IMG/VR virus record: IMGVR_UViG_3300049215_000092
Span: 1-29,783 of that record
From: a virus
Strand: one strand, 5' to 3'
Length of the DNA: 29,783 nucleotides
Part shown: positions 14,839-22,715 of the stretch, piece by piece
How the letters are laid out: every line of letters begins with the position of its first letter
Numbering within the stretch: position 1 is the first letter of the stretch
Made by a program: the position numbers and the translations under genes
The notes under the pieces: generated by a model
The model's database searches: none
Told to the model about the DNA's origin: nothing
The model's input: only the letters and a program-made list of their open reading frames with translations

Positions 14839-15249
14839 TCAGGTTGCTTCATCCTGCACCCATTCGATCGCCAGCACTTCCCATTTGGCGTCGCGCTCGT
14901 CGATGTTGCGCGGCTGCGAGGCAAAGTGGAAAACCCTTCCCCCAATCACGCCCCGCATGTCGGCCGTCAGAGCAATGTCACCACGATACCGGAGCGTGAT
15001 CTTGTGAGTGATGTCGCTCTGCACCTGGACCGCGTTCCAATACTCGCGGCCCGTCATTGGCTCGATGCCGGCGTAAACCGTCGATGTCGTCACGTTGCCC
15101 GTCACCGGCTGCCAGTTATCGACGTTCTCGCCGTTCGACAGCCGTTGCGTCGGCGAGTTGACCTGGAGCACCATCCGTTTCCGCAATCTGCCGATCCGCA
15201 TCGTGATCGACGAGGCGACGTTCGGTTTTCTCGGCTCCATGAATGCCAT
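14839..15249 (-). CDS. Head closure protein (SPP1 gp16 / HK97 head-tail adaptor type, 136 aa)
   Basis: The region MRIGRLRKRMVLQVNSPTQRLSNGENVDNWQPV is the standard opening of head-closure proteins ('m.aG.LrhrvtiQ......d..G....W..v'), followed by TSTVYAGIEPMTGREYWNAVQVQSDITHKITLRYRGDIALTADMRGVIGGRVFHF and a last IEWVQDE strand, all typical. I keep the start at the ATG 15249, which overlaps the preceding stop and has AAAGG upstream; an internal ATG at 15201 would give the usual start but has no ribosome site. It plugs the portal channel after packaging and joins head and tail. Adjacent to the connector and gp10-like genes. Confidence 0.85.
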   Translation of the reverse strand: MAFMEPRKPNVASSITMRIGRLRKRMVLQVNSPTQRLSNGENVDNWQPVTGNVTTSTVYAGIEPMTGREYWNAVQVQSDITHKITLRYRGDIALTADMRGVIGGRVFHFASQPRNIDERDAKWEVLAIEWVQDEAT

Positions 15250-15893
15250 CAGAAGTAACCTTTCACCGCGAAGCTCACGAACAGGCGATCGAGATAGTCG
15301 TCGTCTTGATCCTCGCGATGCTCATAGCAGTGAGCGACGTAGGCGAGCAATCGATCTTGAATTTCCGCCGGCACGTTTGCCGCGGCGTCGCCAAAGCCGG
15401 CCGTGTAGGTGATCACCGCCGAGCCGGCTTGCGGCAGAGTCACCGGCCAGTAGTTGCCATAGCTCGGGAACACTCTCGCCAGCTGGGTCTTGTTGTCGAC
15501 GATGTATCCCGAGCTAGGCAACGTTTGGACGGTTTGCGTCGTGTCCGTGTACTGGATCGAACTCACGGCTTGCAGCGGCGGCCTCGGCAGCCGGATCACT
15601 CGCGGATCGCCATCGCTGCCGAGCCTCAGATACTCCCAGCCCGGAAAGTCCGGAGCCACGACGACCAGGCCGGGGAACCGATCCAACTGCAACTGCCAAG
15701 TCTGGGTGATCAGAGCCAGGCCAGCGACGCTTTCGCATCGCTGCCTGGCGGCCTTGATCAATCGATTGAGAGCCCCGTCCTGGCTCGTGTCGCTGTCGTC
15801 GATGCGGAGCCACTGCTTGACCCCGCCGTCGCCATTGAGAGCCAGCGGCTCGGCCACCGGCTCCACAGTCCGAACAATGGCGAAATGTTCCAA
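15249..15893 (-). CDS. Phage gp6-like head-tail connector (214 aa)
   Basis: The N-terminal part (EPLALNGDGGVKQWLRIDDSDTSQDGALNRLIKAARQRCESVAGLALITQTWQLQLDRFP) is the gp6-like connector signature: 'vs...ak.hLRvd...dd..l..li.aA......tgr.l..qt....ld.fP'. The rest is a longer version with RLPRPPLQAVSSIQYTD, TYTAGFGDAAANVPAEIQDRLLAYVAHCYEHRED. It forms the ring below the portal. The start is a TTG at 15893 preceded by GGGTGATCC; no ATG lies nearby upstream. The stop overlaps the next ATG. Confidence 0.87.
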   Translation of the reverse strand: MEHFAIVRTVEPVAEPLALNGDGGVKQWLRIDDSDTSQDGALNRLIKAARQRCESVAGLALITQTWQLQLDRFPGLVVVAPDFPGWEYLRLGSDGDPRVIRLPRPPLQAVSSIQYTDTTQTVQTLPSSGYIVDNKTQLARVFPSYGNYWPVTLPQAGSAVITYTAGFGDAAANVPAEIQDRLLAYVAHCYEHREDQDDDYLDRLFVSFAVKGYF

Positions 15894-15916
15894 GGATCAC
15901 CCATGCCCGGCCCGGC

Positions 15917-16594
15917 TCACTGCACCGGGAGTTTGACTTCGTGCCACTCGACGCCGAGGATAGCGGTCCCCGCCGCCGTGCCAGCCAGTCCAGCCAGGCA
16001 GAACGCGGCTCCCGGATAAACGATGTAGCGCCCGTAAACATCCTTGTCGCAGGTCGCTCCGAGGTTCGTCGTCATGGGCGACATGTCACCGCTACCAAGA
16101 CTGAACCAGAGATTGGTCAGGGCGAATGCCGTGTTGGCAACCATGAGCCTGGCGTTGCCGGTGTACGTCTTGACGCGGCCGGAAAGCGACTGTCGCAGCA
16201 CGGCCGCGTTGTCGGTCGGAGCGGCAACCGCGAGAGCGGCCGGAGCAAGCTGGGCGAGGATGCTCGACGGCTGGGCGGCACCTTCGCTCGTGATGTTCGC
16301 CATCCACACGCGATCGATCAAGTAAGCCAGGCCGCCGGCCGGCTCGCCGTTCCACAGCACAAGCTCAGCCCGCGTTGTCGGCCAGGCGTTGACGAAGGTG
16401 AAGGCCGAGCCGGTCGGGATCTGGGCTCCCCAGCTATTGCCCTGACGAACCAGTTCGGATCTTTCCGGGAGCGCCTGCGACATCAGGCTTTCGCCGCGAT
16501 TGTTGATCCCGGCGGCTCTCTGATCGCCTTCGCTGTAATCCGGAACGAGGATGCGGCGAACCAGCCTTGTAACTCCCACGTCGCCGAGAATCAT
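15917..16594 (-). CDS. Unknown virion-type protein (225 aa)
   Basis: I do not recognise this family. Residues 1-45 are polar (MILGDVGVTRLVRRILVPDYSEGDQRAAGINNRGE), then the sequence is strand- and loop-rich (TGSAFTFVNAWPTTRAELVLWNGEPAGGLAYLIDRVWMANITS, LMVANTAFALTNLWFSLGSGDMSP, YIVYPGAAFCLAGLAGTAAGTAILGVEWHEVKLPV). It has no signal peptide and few charged residues, like viral structural proteins. GGAG lies 6 nt before the ATG. It sits between head genes and the connector together with two other unrecognised structural-type genes, suggesting capsid decoration or head-fibre roles. Confidence 0.72.
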   Translation of the reverse strand: MILGDVGVTRLVRRILVPDYSEGDQRAAGINNRGESLMSQALPERSELVRQGNSWGAQIPTGSAFTFVNAWPTTRAELVLWNGEPAGGLAYLIDRVWMANITSEGAAQPSSILAQLAPAALAVAAPTDNAAVLRQSLSGRVKTYTGNARLMVANTAFALTNLWFSLGSGDMSPMTTNLGATCDKDVYGRYIVYPGAAFCLAGLAGTAAGTAILGVEWHEVKLPVQ

Positions 16595-16646
16595 GGATCA
16601 CTCCATTGAGCGAACTCGTTCAAACCCAAGAGGCAGGCTCGGCCTC

Positions 16647-17432
16647 TCACCGTAGTTGGAAAACTCGATATCCCTGGATCGTCATCGTCGGTTCGCTGGT
16701 GCCGGTGCTCTGGCAGACGAACGACGGATAGACGACGAGCTTCGGAATGTACGTGGTCGCGATCGCGGAGCCGACCGCCACGCCATCGATGAACTGCTGC
16801 ACGGTGTCGGCCGTGCCGTCGTAATAGAAGCCGAGCTTGTGGGGAACCGTGATCGACAGGGTGGTTCCCGTCGTCTGGTTCCCGGTGCCCGCCTTGTCGC
16901 AATCGAACTGCATCACGCCGTCGCCGGCGACGCCGGTCCAGCCGATGCGGTTGTTCGTGGACATCGCGCCGGCGGCGATGATCGTGGTATCGCTGGCGGC
17001 CAGGCCGACGAACGCCTCGATCGTCAACGCGGTGCCGAGCAGGATCTTGGCCTCAAACCAGAGATCCTTGCCGGCGGCCGGGATGAACGCCGCCTTGAGC
17101 CGCTGGATCTGGTAACCGTGATGCGCGGTCGAATCGCCCGCGTCGAGCAGGAGAGAGCCGGGAACCGTCGTGCTGATCGCCGCCGAACCAGCCGTCGCCT
17201 GCGTGCCGACGTAATCGCCGTCGGTCGCGGCCTTGTTGAAGCTGACGAAATCCTCGTCGAGAAAGACGCCGATCGACGGATCGAGCAGCCAGGCCGACAG
17301 CGGGCAATTCCCCCAGAGCGCGTTTTCGCTGGAGAGAATGCCGCTGGTCCCGCGCAGGACGATCGAGTTGCCGCCCTGCGGCATGTAGACGTTGTTCTGA
17401 AAGGTCGGGTCAGCGCCTCGCGCCAGTGTCAT
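16647..17432 (-). CDS. Unknown virion-type protein with concanavalin/LamG-like pattern (261 aa)
   Basis: The start at 17432 has GAGGG 6 nt upstream, better than the in-frame ATG at 17447. The middle to C-terminal part looks like a jelly-roll lectin-type sandwich: LWFEAKILLGTALTIEAFVGLAASDTT, a strand with W (RIGWTGVAGDGVMQF), VPHKLGFYYDGTADTVQQFIDGVAVGS, and IPKLVVYPSFVCQSTGTSEPTMTIQGYRVFQLR, which match the 'w.....d....yvdG..v' order of LamG-like domains. This is an inference from pattern. It is in the same cluster as the other unknown head-region proteins and may be an exposed capsid protein that binds carbohydrate. Confidence 0.7.
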   Translation of the reverse strand: MTLARGADPTFQNNVYMPQGGNSIVLRGTSGILSSENALWGNCPLSAWLLDPSIGVFLDEDFVSFNKAATDGDYVGTQATAGSAAISTTVPGSLLLDAGDSTAHHGYQIQRLKAAFIPAAGKDLWFEAKILLGTALTIEAFVGLAASDTTIIAAGAMSTNNRIGWTGVAGDGVMQFDCDKAGTGNQTTGTTLSITVPHKLGFYYDGTADTVQQFIDGVAVGSAIATTYIPKLVVYPSFVCQSTGTSEPTMTIQGYRVFQLR

Positions 17433-17475
17433 TGCAAGCCCTCGCAATCGAATCGATCAAGCGAACGAGACACGC

Positions 17476-17922
17476 TCAGCGATTCGGCCCGGCGACCGCT
17501 GAGGCGATCATGGCCGAGACGAGCGACTGAGGCACCGAGCGAGCGTTGAACTGGATTGCAATGATGCCGTCGACAACGCAATTTTGCGTGCCGCGAGCGA
17601 ACGTGCAGTAAACGTAATCCTGACTCGGCCGATGCACTTCGACAGCGTACATGCCATTGTCGAGCGATGTACCGTCCGGGTCGGTCTTGCCAGCCGTCGC
17701 CCCAGTCTCGGCCGTGCCGCCGGAATTGCTGTTCGTCGGGTTGGAGAGCACGGTCAGGAGCTGAACCGATCCGTTCGTCGAATCGCCGATCAGAACCAGG
17801 AACAAGACCGAGTCGAAGCCGGCCATCGAGATAGCCGAGCTGGTTACCGTCGACGTGCCGGCAACCGCATCGTTGGCGACGCGATTGATCTTCATGTCCT
17901 TCAGGATCGAGAAATTGTCCAC
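17476..17922 (-). CDS. Unknown small virion-type protein (148 aa)
   Basis: A GTG start at 17922 follows GAGGG by 6 nt. The product MDNFSILKDMKINRVANDAVAGTSTVTSSAISMAGFDSVLFLVLIGDSTNGSVQLLTVLSN is beta-rich and neutral, ends with YVYCTFARGTQNCVVDGIIAIQFNARSVP, and has a late helix (QSLVSAMIASAVAGP). The pattern 'vnvd.v.agts.v.ss.isma..d.v.flv.lG..t.g....' suggests a small virion protein, and it lies two genes after the capsid. It could decorate the capsid or form head fibres. No enzyme motif or signal peptide. Confidence 0.75.
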   Translation of the reverse strand: MDNFSILKDMKINRVANDAVAGTSTVTSSAISMAGFDSVLFLVLIGDSTNGSVQLLTVLSNPTNSNSGGTAETGATAGKTDPDGTSLDNGMYAVEVHRPSQDYVYCTFARGTQNCVVDGIIAIQFNARSVPQSLVSAMIASAVAGPNR

Positions 17923-17977
17923 GGCTTGCCCTCAGTGTGATTCCATCGTCACCCGACGCGATCGACTGCTCGGCCGC

Positions 17978-18145
17978 TTACTTGCGGGACGGCTTCTCGG
18001 CCTCTTCAACGACTTTGGCGACGCGACCCTTGAGCATCCGCTCGCCGTCGCGAGCGGAGACCTCGACGATGTCGCCTTTCTCGTTGGACGTGGTGAGTCC
18101 TTCGCCGTCGCCACTCACCATCCCCGTCAGCAATTCAACTTTCAT
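17978..18145 (-). CDS. Small protein downstream of capsid gene (55 aa)
   Basis: A 55-codon gene not easily seen by length: the ATG at 18145 has GAGG 5 nt upstream and TAA at 17978. The product MKVELLTGMVSGDGEGLTTS continues NEKGDIVEVSARDGERMLKG and ends RVAKVVEEAEKPSRK. 'G....kGdivevsa.dg.rml..g.A' is the pattern of tiny capsid-proximal phage proteins, a small beta-barrel-like fold that often follows the major capsid gene. It falls in the only space between the capsid and the next structural gene. Function unknown. Confidence 0.75.
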   Translation of the reverse strand: MKVELLTGMVSGDGEGLTTSNEKGDIVEVSARDGERMLKGRVAKVVEEAEKPSRK

Positions 18146-18204
18146 GTAGACCTCGAAAGTTCAAAGAGTTCGATCGGTCAACACGGCCGCTATGCCGGCC
18201 CGGA

Positions 18205-19656
18205 TCAATGCTGCAAGTATTTGACCGGCGCGGTGCCAGCCGTCAGCAAGTTGCCGTCTTCGCGAACCAGGGCGACAAAGCCGTCCTGATCCGTGTCGCG
18301 GTAACGCTCTTCGAGCCGGTACAGGCGGAGCTTGTTGACGCGACGAATCTTGTACTTCGGAAGCTGTCCGAAGAGCAGCGTCTTCTTGCCGCTCGTCGTC
18401 GCACTGTCCATGTCCTGATTGATCGTGAGCGGATACTTGAACAGCCGATCCGGGGCTCCGTCCTGCATACCGTCCTGCCAGAGGTACCGGCCCATGCCGT
18501 CCTTCAGCTTGCGGAGCGTGAGCAGGATCGTATCGTGCATCATGAAACCGGCATCGTTCGTGCGGTAAGCCGGATCGATGCTGTGAATCAGGCCCAGGAT
18601 GTCGTCGGGGAAAATCGCCGTGCTGGAGATGGCGCTGAACGAACTCGCCGCCGTGATGATGCCCTTGGCCGTCGAAGCCCCGCTGCCGACCGTGTATTTC
18701 GTGTTGGTAATACGACCGAGGCGAATGCCCATCATTTCGCCGAGCACTTCCGCCAGATCGACCTCGGCGTCTTCGAGCAGTTCGTAATTGACCAGGATCG
18801 GCTTGCTCGAAAACTTGTAAGCGTCCCAGAACACCTTGGCCCACGTCGGATCGACGGAGACCTGGCCTGGCGGCATCGCCGCCCCGCCTTCGCCAAGCTG
18901 AACGCCGGTATTAGTGGTGTCGTCGGCAGTCGGCCACGACATGCGCTCGCCGCTCTTGGTCACGATCGTTTCGGCGACCTGCCTCATGCCGCCGTACCAG
19001 AGCATGTTGACTTCGAGATTTTTGATCAACGTTTCTGGCGGGATCAGATAGCCGCCGGCCGTGCCGGGAGTCGTGCCGAGGTTGGCCTGAAAATCCATCA
19101 TGCGATCGAAGGCGAGATCGCGATGCGTGCTGCGAGCGATGCGCTGAAGCTTCTTGGTGACCTTGGCCCCAGGAAGCTTCAGATCGAGCCGGGGCCGGTT
19201 GGGATTGAGGCCGACGATCTTGCAGGCTTCGTCGTGCTCTTCGCTGATGTCGTGGCCATTGTTGACGCGGAGCCACGCCTGGAGAGCCAGGTTGAATTGT
19301 TCCGGCGTCGCCGTCTGAGCGCCGTCGCCGCCACCACGGCGGAAAGACTTCTTGCCGTTGTCGCCGCGAAAATCCTCACGGCCGATTCTGCCATCATCGC
19401 TGTCGCGGCGGGCGTCCATCTCTTTCTCGACGGTCTCGATCGCGTCGAGCCGGTCGATACGATCCTTCAAGAGATCGACTTCGCCGCGAATCGCAGTCCC
19501 GTCTGGACGAACGCCGCCCATGATTTTTTCCCAGGCCGAATTCTCCTCGGCGTTCATGGGCCTGTTTTCGGCCTCGGCCTTTTCAAAGATTTCCTTGCGG
19601 GCCTTGGTGACCAGGGCGCGACGTTGTTCTCGAAGAGCTTTCGCGGTTACAGACAT
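18205..19656 (-). CDS. Major capsid protein, HK97 fold (483 aa)
   Basis: The N-terminal 110 residues are charged and helical (MSVTAKALREQRRALVTKARKEIFEKAEAE), the delta/scaffold domain that the maturation protease removes. The mature region (from about 115) shows HK97-type features: TTPGTAGGYLIPPETLIKNLE (N-arm), the beta-hinge/E-loop WPTADDTTNTGVQLGEGGAAMPPGQVSVDPTWAKVFWDAYKFSSKPILVNYELLEDAEVDLAEVL, the P-domain helix IRLGRITNTKYTVGSG and the A-domain GFMMHDTILLTLRKLKDGMGRYLWQDG. GAGGG lies just upstream of ATG. It follows the protease gene and precedes head-to-tail genes. Confidence 0.93.
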   Translation of the reverse strand: MSVTAKALREQRRALVTKARKEIFEKAEAENRPMNAEENSAWEKIMGGVRPDGTAIRGEVDLLKDRIDRLDAIETVEKEMDARRDSDDGRIGREDFRGDNGKKSFRRGGGDGAQTATPEQFNLALQAWLRVNNGHDISEEHDEACKIVGLNPNRPRLDLKLPGAKVTKKLQRIARSTHRDLAFDRMMDFQANLGTTPGTAGGYLIPPETLIKNLEVNMLWYGGMRQVAETIVTKSGERMSWPTADDTTNTGVQLGEGGAAMPPGQVSVDPTWAKVFWDAYKFSSKPILVNYELLEDAEVDLAEVLGEMMGIRLGRITNTKYTVGSGASTAKGIITAASSFSAISSTAIFPDDILGLIHSIDPAYRTNDAGFMMHDTILLTLRKLKDGMGRYLWQDGMQDGAPDRLFKYPLTINQDMDSATTSGKKTLLFGQLPKYKIRRVNKLRLYRLEERYRDTDQDGFVALVREDGNLLTAGTAPVKYLQH

Positions 19657-19910
19657 GAGGCCCTCGCTGGGTTGTCACCAGCGGGAGCCACGCAAACGAA
19701 GCGGCGGCGGCCAGCCGGCGACGGTCCATTTTTCAGTGGACAATCACCAGCCAGACGCCGCCGAGTAAATCGACGTGCATTCTGGCAAACTCGCTCGCCA
19801 AGGGCGGTCAGTAAATGCGCCGCTTAATGGCTCGCGGAAAATCGAATTTTCATTCCAACATTGCCTATGATCGGCACTGCGTCAGATCCAGCGCAGAAAA
19901 AAAGCAGAAA
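19657..19910. other. Non-coding gap between maturation protease and capsid genes
   Basis: About 250 bp without a gene I can support, the largest gap inside the structural operon. Just after the protease stop the minus strand has a seven-T run, preceded by the near-inverted repeat GCGGAA...TTTCTGC, which could be a weak terminator. A perfect 15-bp palindrome (GAAAATCGAATTTTC, 19837-19851) lies in the middle. I see no convincing -35/-10 pair. It may hold a promoter giving extra capsid expression. Confidence 0.45.
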
Positions 19911-20885
19911 TTATTCCGCTTCCGCCTCGGCGAGCTTCAGCCGGGCGGCGCACAGGGATGGCGGTCGCGGGCCGGCGCTACTTGCCGACGCCGATCCGGA
20001 GCCGCCGTCTTCATACGCTCCGAGCCTGGTCAGGACCTGACTCAGTGTCGCTACGCGGTCGGCCATGCCGCAACTGACAGCATCCTTCGCGAGCACCATG
20101 CGGCCCTTGCCAAAATCGGACTTAACGCGAGACTCGGAAACGCCGCGACCTTTGGCGACGGCCGCGACGAATGCTGAATAGTAGGCGTCTACCTGTTTTT
20201 GCATCTGCTCCTTCGCTTCCGCATTCAACGGCTCGAAGGGATTACCCTCAACCTTGTAGTCGCCGGCAGATACCAGCGTTGTCTTGACGCCAAGCTCTTC
20301 GTCATACTTCGACCAGTCCTCATGGGCGCAGAAAACGCCGATGCTACCGACCATGCCGCCGGGCGTCACATTGATTTCGGCGCACTGGCTCAACAGCCAG
20401 TACGCCGCGCTGGCGGCCATGCTGTCGGCCACGCCAACGGTTTTCTTCTGATCCCGCATGCCGCGAATCTTGTCGCCAAGCTCCTGGACGCCGAAGACGC
20501 TCCCGCCCGGCGAATCGAAGCCGAGGACAACCGATCGGACGCCCTTGTCGGCCGCCAGGCTGTCGAGCGTGCGCCCGATCTGCTCGCAGGAGACGCCGCC
20601 CGACGCTTGTTCGAGCATGCCGCAGCGCTGGGAGATCGTGCCGAAGATCGACACCACGGCGACGCGGCCGATCTGGAGCGCCCCGTCTTGCCGGCGAAAC
20701 GCCGCCGCGAGCGGCCCCTCGGCCATCGCATCGCGGCGAGCCCGGACGATTTCCTCGATCTCGGCGGGATCGACATCGCCGCCGGCCGCCTTGGTGTGCA
20801 GGAAGCGGCGGATGGCCTCAATCTTCGCCGGCAACAGGCCGAGCGGAGTCGAGTAGAACGCGGCCAAAATCTGCTCATACCTCAT
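19911..20885 (-). CDS. Capsid maturation protease, S49/SppA type (324 aa)
   Basis: This enzyme cleaves the scaffold domain from the capsid protein. It shows the S49 layout: a helical N-terminal part (1-65), VAVVSIFGTISQR (75-87), GVRSVVLGFDSPGGSVFGVQELGDKI with DSPGG at 124-128, the serine nucleophile S159 in DSMAASAAYWLLS, and the general base K211 in SAGDYKVEGNPF, typical of SppA-type phage enzymes. The C-terminal part (FGKGRMVLAKDAVSCGMADRV) matches 'grv..a.eA...GLvD'. GGGAG lies 8 nt before the ATG. It sits between portal and capsid genes; order matches HK97-like genomes. Confidence 0.93.
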   Translation of the reverse strand: MRYEQILAAFYSTPLGLLPAKIEAIRRFLHTKAAGGDVDPAEIEEIVRARRDAMAEGPLAAAFRRQDGALQIGRVAVVSIFGTISQRCGMLEQASGGVSCEQIGRTLDSLAADKGVRSVVLGFDSPGGSVFGVQELGDKIRGMRDQKKTVGVADSMAASAAYWLLSQCAEINVTPGGMVGSIGVFCAHEDWSKYDEELGVKTTLVSAGDYKVEGNPFEPLNAEAKEQMQKQVDAYYSAFVAAVAKGRGVSESRVKSDFGKGRMVLAKDAVSCGMADRVATLSQVLTRLGAYEDGGSGSASASSAGPRPPSLCAARLKLAEAEAE

Positions 20886-20888
20886 GTC

Positions 20889-22535
20889 TCATTCTCCCGC
20901 GAATTTTCGAGCTAGTTCGGACGGAAGCTCCAATTGCAATTCCGCCACGCACGAAGCGATCGTTTCAGCCAGGCCCGAAGCTTTGCACGTCCCCGAGGCA
21001 TTGAGCAGCCGCTCGCATGCTTCGCCGACAAGCCATTCGGCAAGCTCACCCGCCGAAACGTCGACGAAGGCGCTCGCCGGAGTGAACGCCTCGGTGATTG
21101 CCACTACGTGATCGTTTCGGACTTCCGACAGCCAATTGACAAATGCCGCCGGCTTCTTGGCCGCGACATTGGCCTCGTTGCCAAGCCGCCTGGCCATCCT
21201 CCTGGCCGCGTCTTCGAGCACGCCGCGAACAGCCGATAGCGTCGCCTCTCCCTTCGCTTCGTCGTCGGCCGGCTTCTTCGGCAGCTTTGGCGGCTTCGGC
21301 GGCTTGGGAGCCGGCGGGCTGTCGCCGTCTTCCGTGTCATCGCCGCCCTGGTCGATGTTGAGCGGATCGCGGAGCTCGGCGGCGTCGCCGCCCTGCAACT
21401 CCATGTCTTCCTCGTCTCGCACTTCGTCTGGCGTCATCCAGGCCCTTCCTCCGGTCGCCGCCTTGAAGTAGTTGCCGCGATCGGCGCGGCTGGCGCGAAC
21501 GAGATTCTTCCGCTGGAAAAAGAATTCATGCGTCTCGTCGTTCTTCTCTTCCTCGGTCAAAAGCTTGTCCCAGCATTCGTCCTCCCAGGTCGCGAGCCAG
21601 GGATCGAGACCACTGTCGACGTAATCCTGGTTCTCCTGTTCGAGCGAGTTGTAACTGGCCTTGCTGCTGTCGCCCAATTTGTGCGGCGGCAGTCCGAACC
21701 ACAGCGCCATTTCCCGGATCTCGAATTGCCGCGTCTCCAACAGCTGCGAATCCTTGGCGCTGATCGAGAACGTTTTCAACTCGGCCCCGCCCTGAATCAC
21801 GGCGATCCGGTGCGCGTTCTCCAGGCCGGCCTGCATCGAGTCCCAGCCCTTACGCATGTCTTGAAGCTGCGTGTCGGTCAGCATCTTCGGGACCTGGATC
21901 GCCACGTTGGGCCGAGCGTTGTTCCGGAAGAAGACAGCGCCATACTTGCGCGCCCCGATGCCGAGGCCGAGACTTTCCCGCGCCAAGTGAAACACCGAAT
22001 AACCGACCAGGCCGTCCGACGAAAAGCCTTTGATGTGAAACATGTTTTCGGCCGCGACTTTTCGCCGCTCCGTTTTCATGTCGACGACGTAGAGCAATTT
22101 GCCGTTCTCGCGGGCCGGCGTCACCTGGTTCGGATCGAGCGGTAAGAGAGCGTTTGGCCGGCCGTCTCCCAGGCGGTCGATGTAGGCGTAACCGTTGCCC
22201 TCGGTGACGGCATGGCAGGTGAGCAACTTTTTGAACGTGCTTGCCGTCATGAATTCATTCGGCTTGCGGCGAACGAGCCGCCAGGATGGATGCTTCCTGT
22301 CAGGCGACTTGCCGCTCGGCCGCATCTTGTAGCAAAGCAGGGGGAGCTTGGAGACGCCGTTGCCAATCAGGTTCGTGCCGCGATACCACGGCGCGTAGGT
22401 CAGCGACGTTTCGCGCGTGACCCGGACGCCGGTCGCCGCCGGCTCGCCGCCGAGGAAAACGTCCCACGCTTGCGGGTCGTTCAACGAGAATCGCGGATTG
22501 TCCGGCGTCGCGGCAAAGAACCTTGACAAGATCAC
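20889..22535 (-). CDS. Portal protein, HK97 gp3 type (548 aa)
   Basis: A GTG at 22535 is the start (VILSRFFAATPDN): it overlaps the TGA of the membrane-peptide gene (GTGA) and GAGGG lies 7 nt upstream. The portal is the dodecameric DNA-entry ring of the head. Typical segments are VTRETSLTYAPWYRGTNLIGNGVSKLPLLCYKM, KHPSWRLVRRKPNEFMTASTFKKLLTCHAVTEGNGYAYIDR, EARENGKLLYVVD-like strand region, MFHIKGFSSDGLVGYSVFHLARESLGLGIGARKYGAVFFRNNARP and PPHKLGDSSKASYNSLEQENQDYVDSGLDPWLATWEDE. The C-terminal 150 residues are longer than in HK97, with a Pro/Lys-rich linker (PPAPKPPKPPKLPKKPADD) and a helical extension. Confidence 0.93.
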   Translation of the reverse strand: MILSRFFAATPDNPRFSLNDPQAWDVFLGGEPAATGVRVTRETSLTYAPWYRGTNLIGNGVSKLPLLCYKMRPSGKSPDRKHPSWRLVRRKPNEFMTASTFKKLLTCHAVTEGNGYAYIDRLGDGRPNALLPLDPNQVTPARENGKLLYVVDMKTERRKVAAENMFHIKGFSSDGLVGYSVFHLARESLGLGIGARKYGAVFFRNNARPNVAIQVPKMLTDTQLQDMRKGWDSMQAGLENAHRIAVIQGGAELKTFSISAKDSQLLETRQFEIREMALWFGLPPHKLGDSSKASYNSLEQENQDYVDSGLDPWLATWEDECWDKLLTEEEKNDETHEFFFQRKNLVRASRADRGNYFKAATGGRAWMTPDEVRDEEDMELQGGDAAELRDPLNIDQGGDDTEDGDSPPAPKPPKPPKLPKKPADDEAKGEATLSAVRGVLEDAARRMARRLGNEANVAAKKPAAFVNWLSEVRNDHVVAITEAFTPASAFVDVSAGELAEWLVGEACERLLNASGTCKASGLAETIASCVAELQLELPSELARKFAGE

Positions 22536-22714
22536 TTTTGGTCCCTCTGTTTGGCGATGCGTTCGCGGGCGACCGTCAACGCTCCCCAGACTCCGACCAG
22601 GAGAAGAGCGCCGCCGATGAACAGCATCGCGAGTGGGAGATAGATCAATCCAAGCCCAACGCTGATGAACACGGCACCGACCAACGCCGTCGTATCCCAA
22701 ACCAGTGAGCGCAT
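22532..22714 (-). CDS. Two-helix membrane peptide between terminase and portal (60 aa)
   Basis: The product is almost only two hydrophobic helices (about 8-27 LVWDTTALVGAVFISVGLGLIYL and 28-50 LAMLFIGGALLLVGVWGALTVA) followed by a basic tail (RERIAKQRDQK). It starts one base after the terminase stop and its stop overlaps the portal GTG, so it is clearly translated within the operon. Small membrane proteins at this place exist in several phages, but their role is unknown; it could be a superinfection-related or holin-like peptide. Confidence 0.78.
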   Translation of the reverse strand: MRSLVWDTTALVGAVFISVGLGLIYLPLAMLFIGGALLLVGVWGALTVARERIAKQRDQK

Positions 22715-22715
22715 G

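Noticed and set aside
18208-19827. A 539-codon open frame on the plus strand
   Set aside because: Opposite the major capsid gene; no coherent domain.
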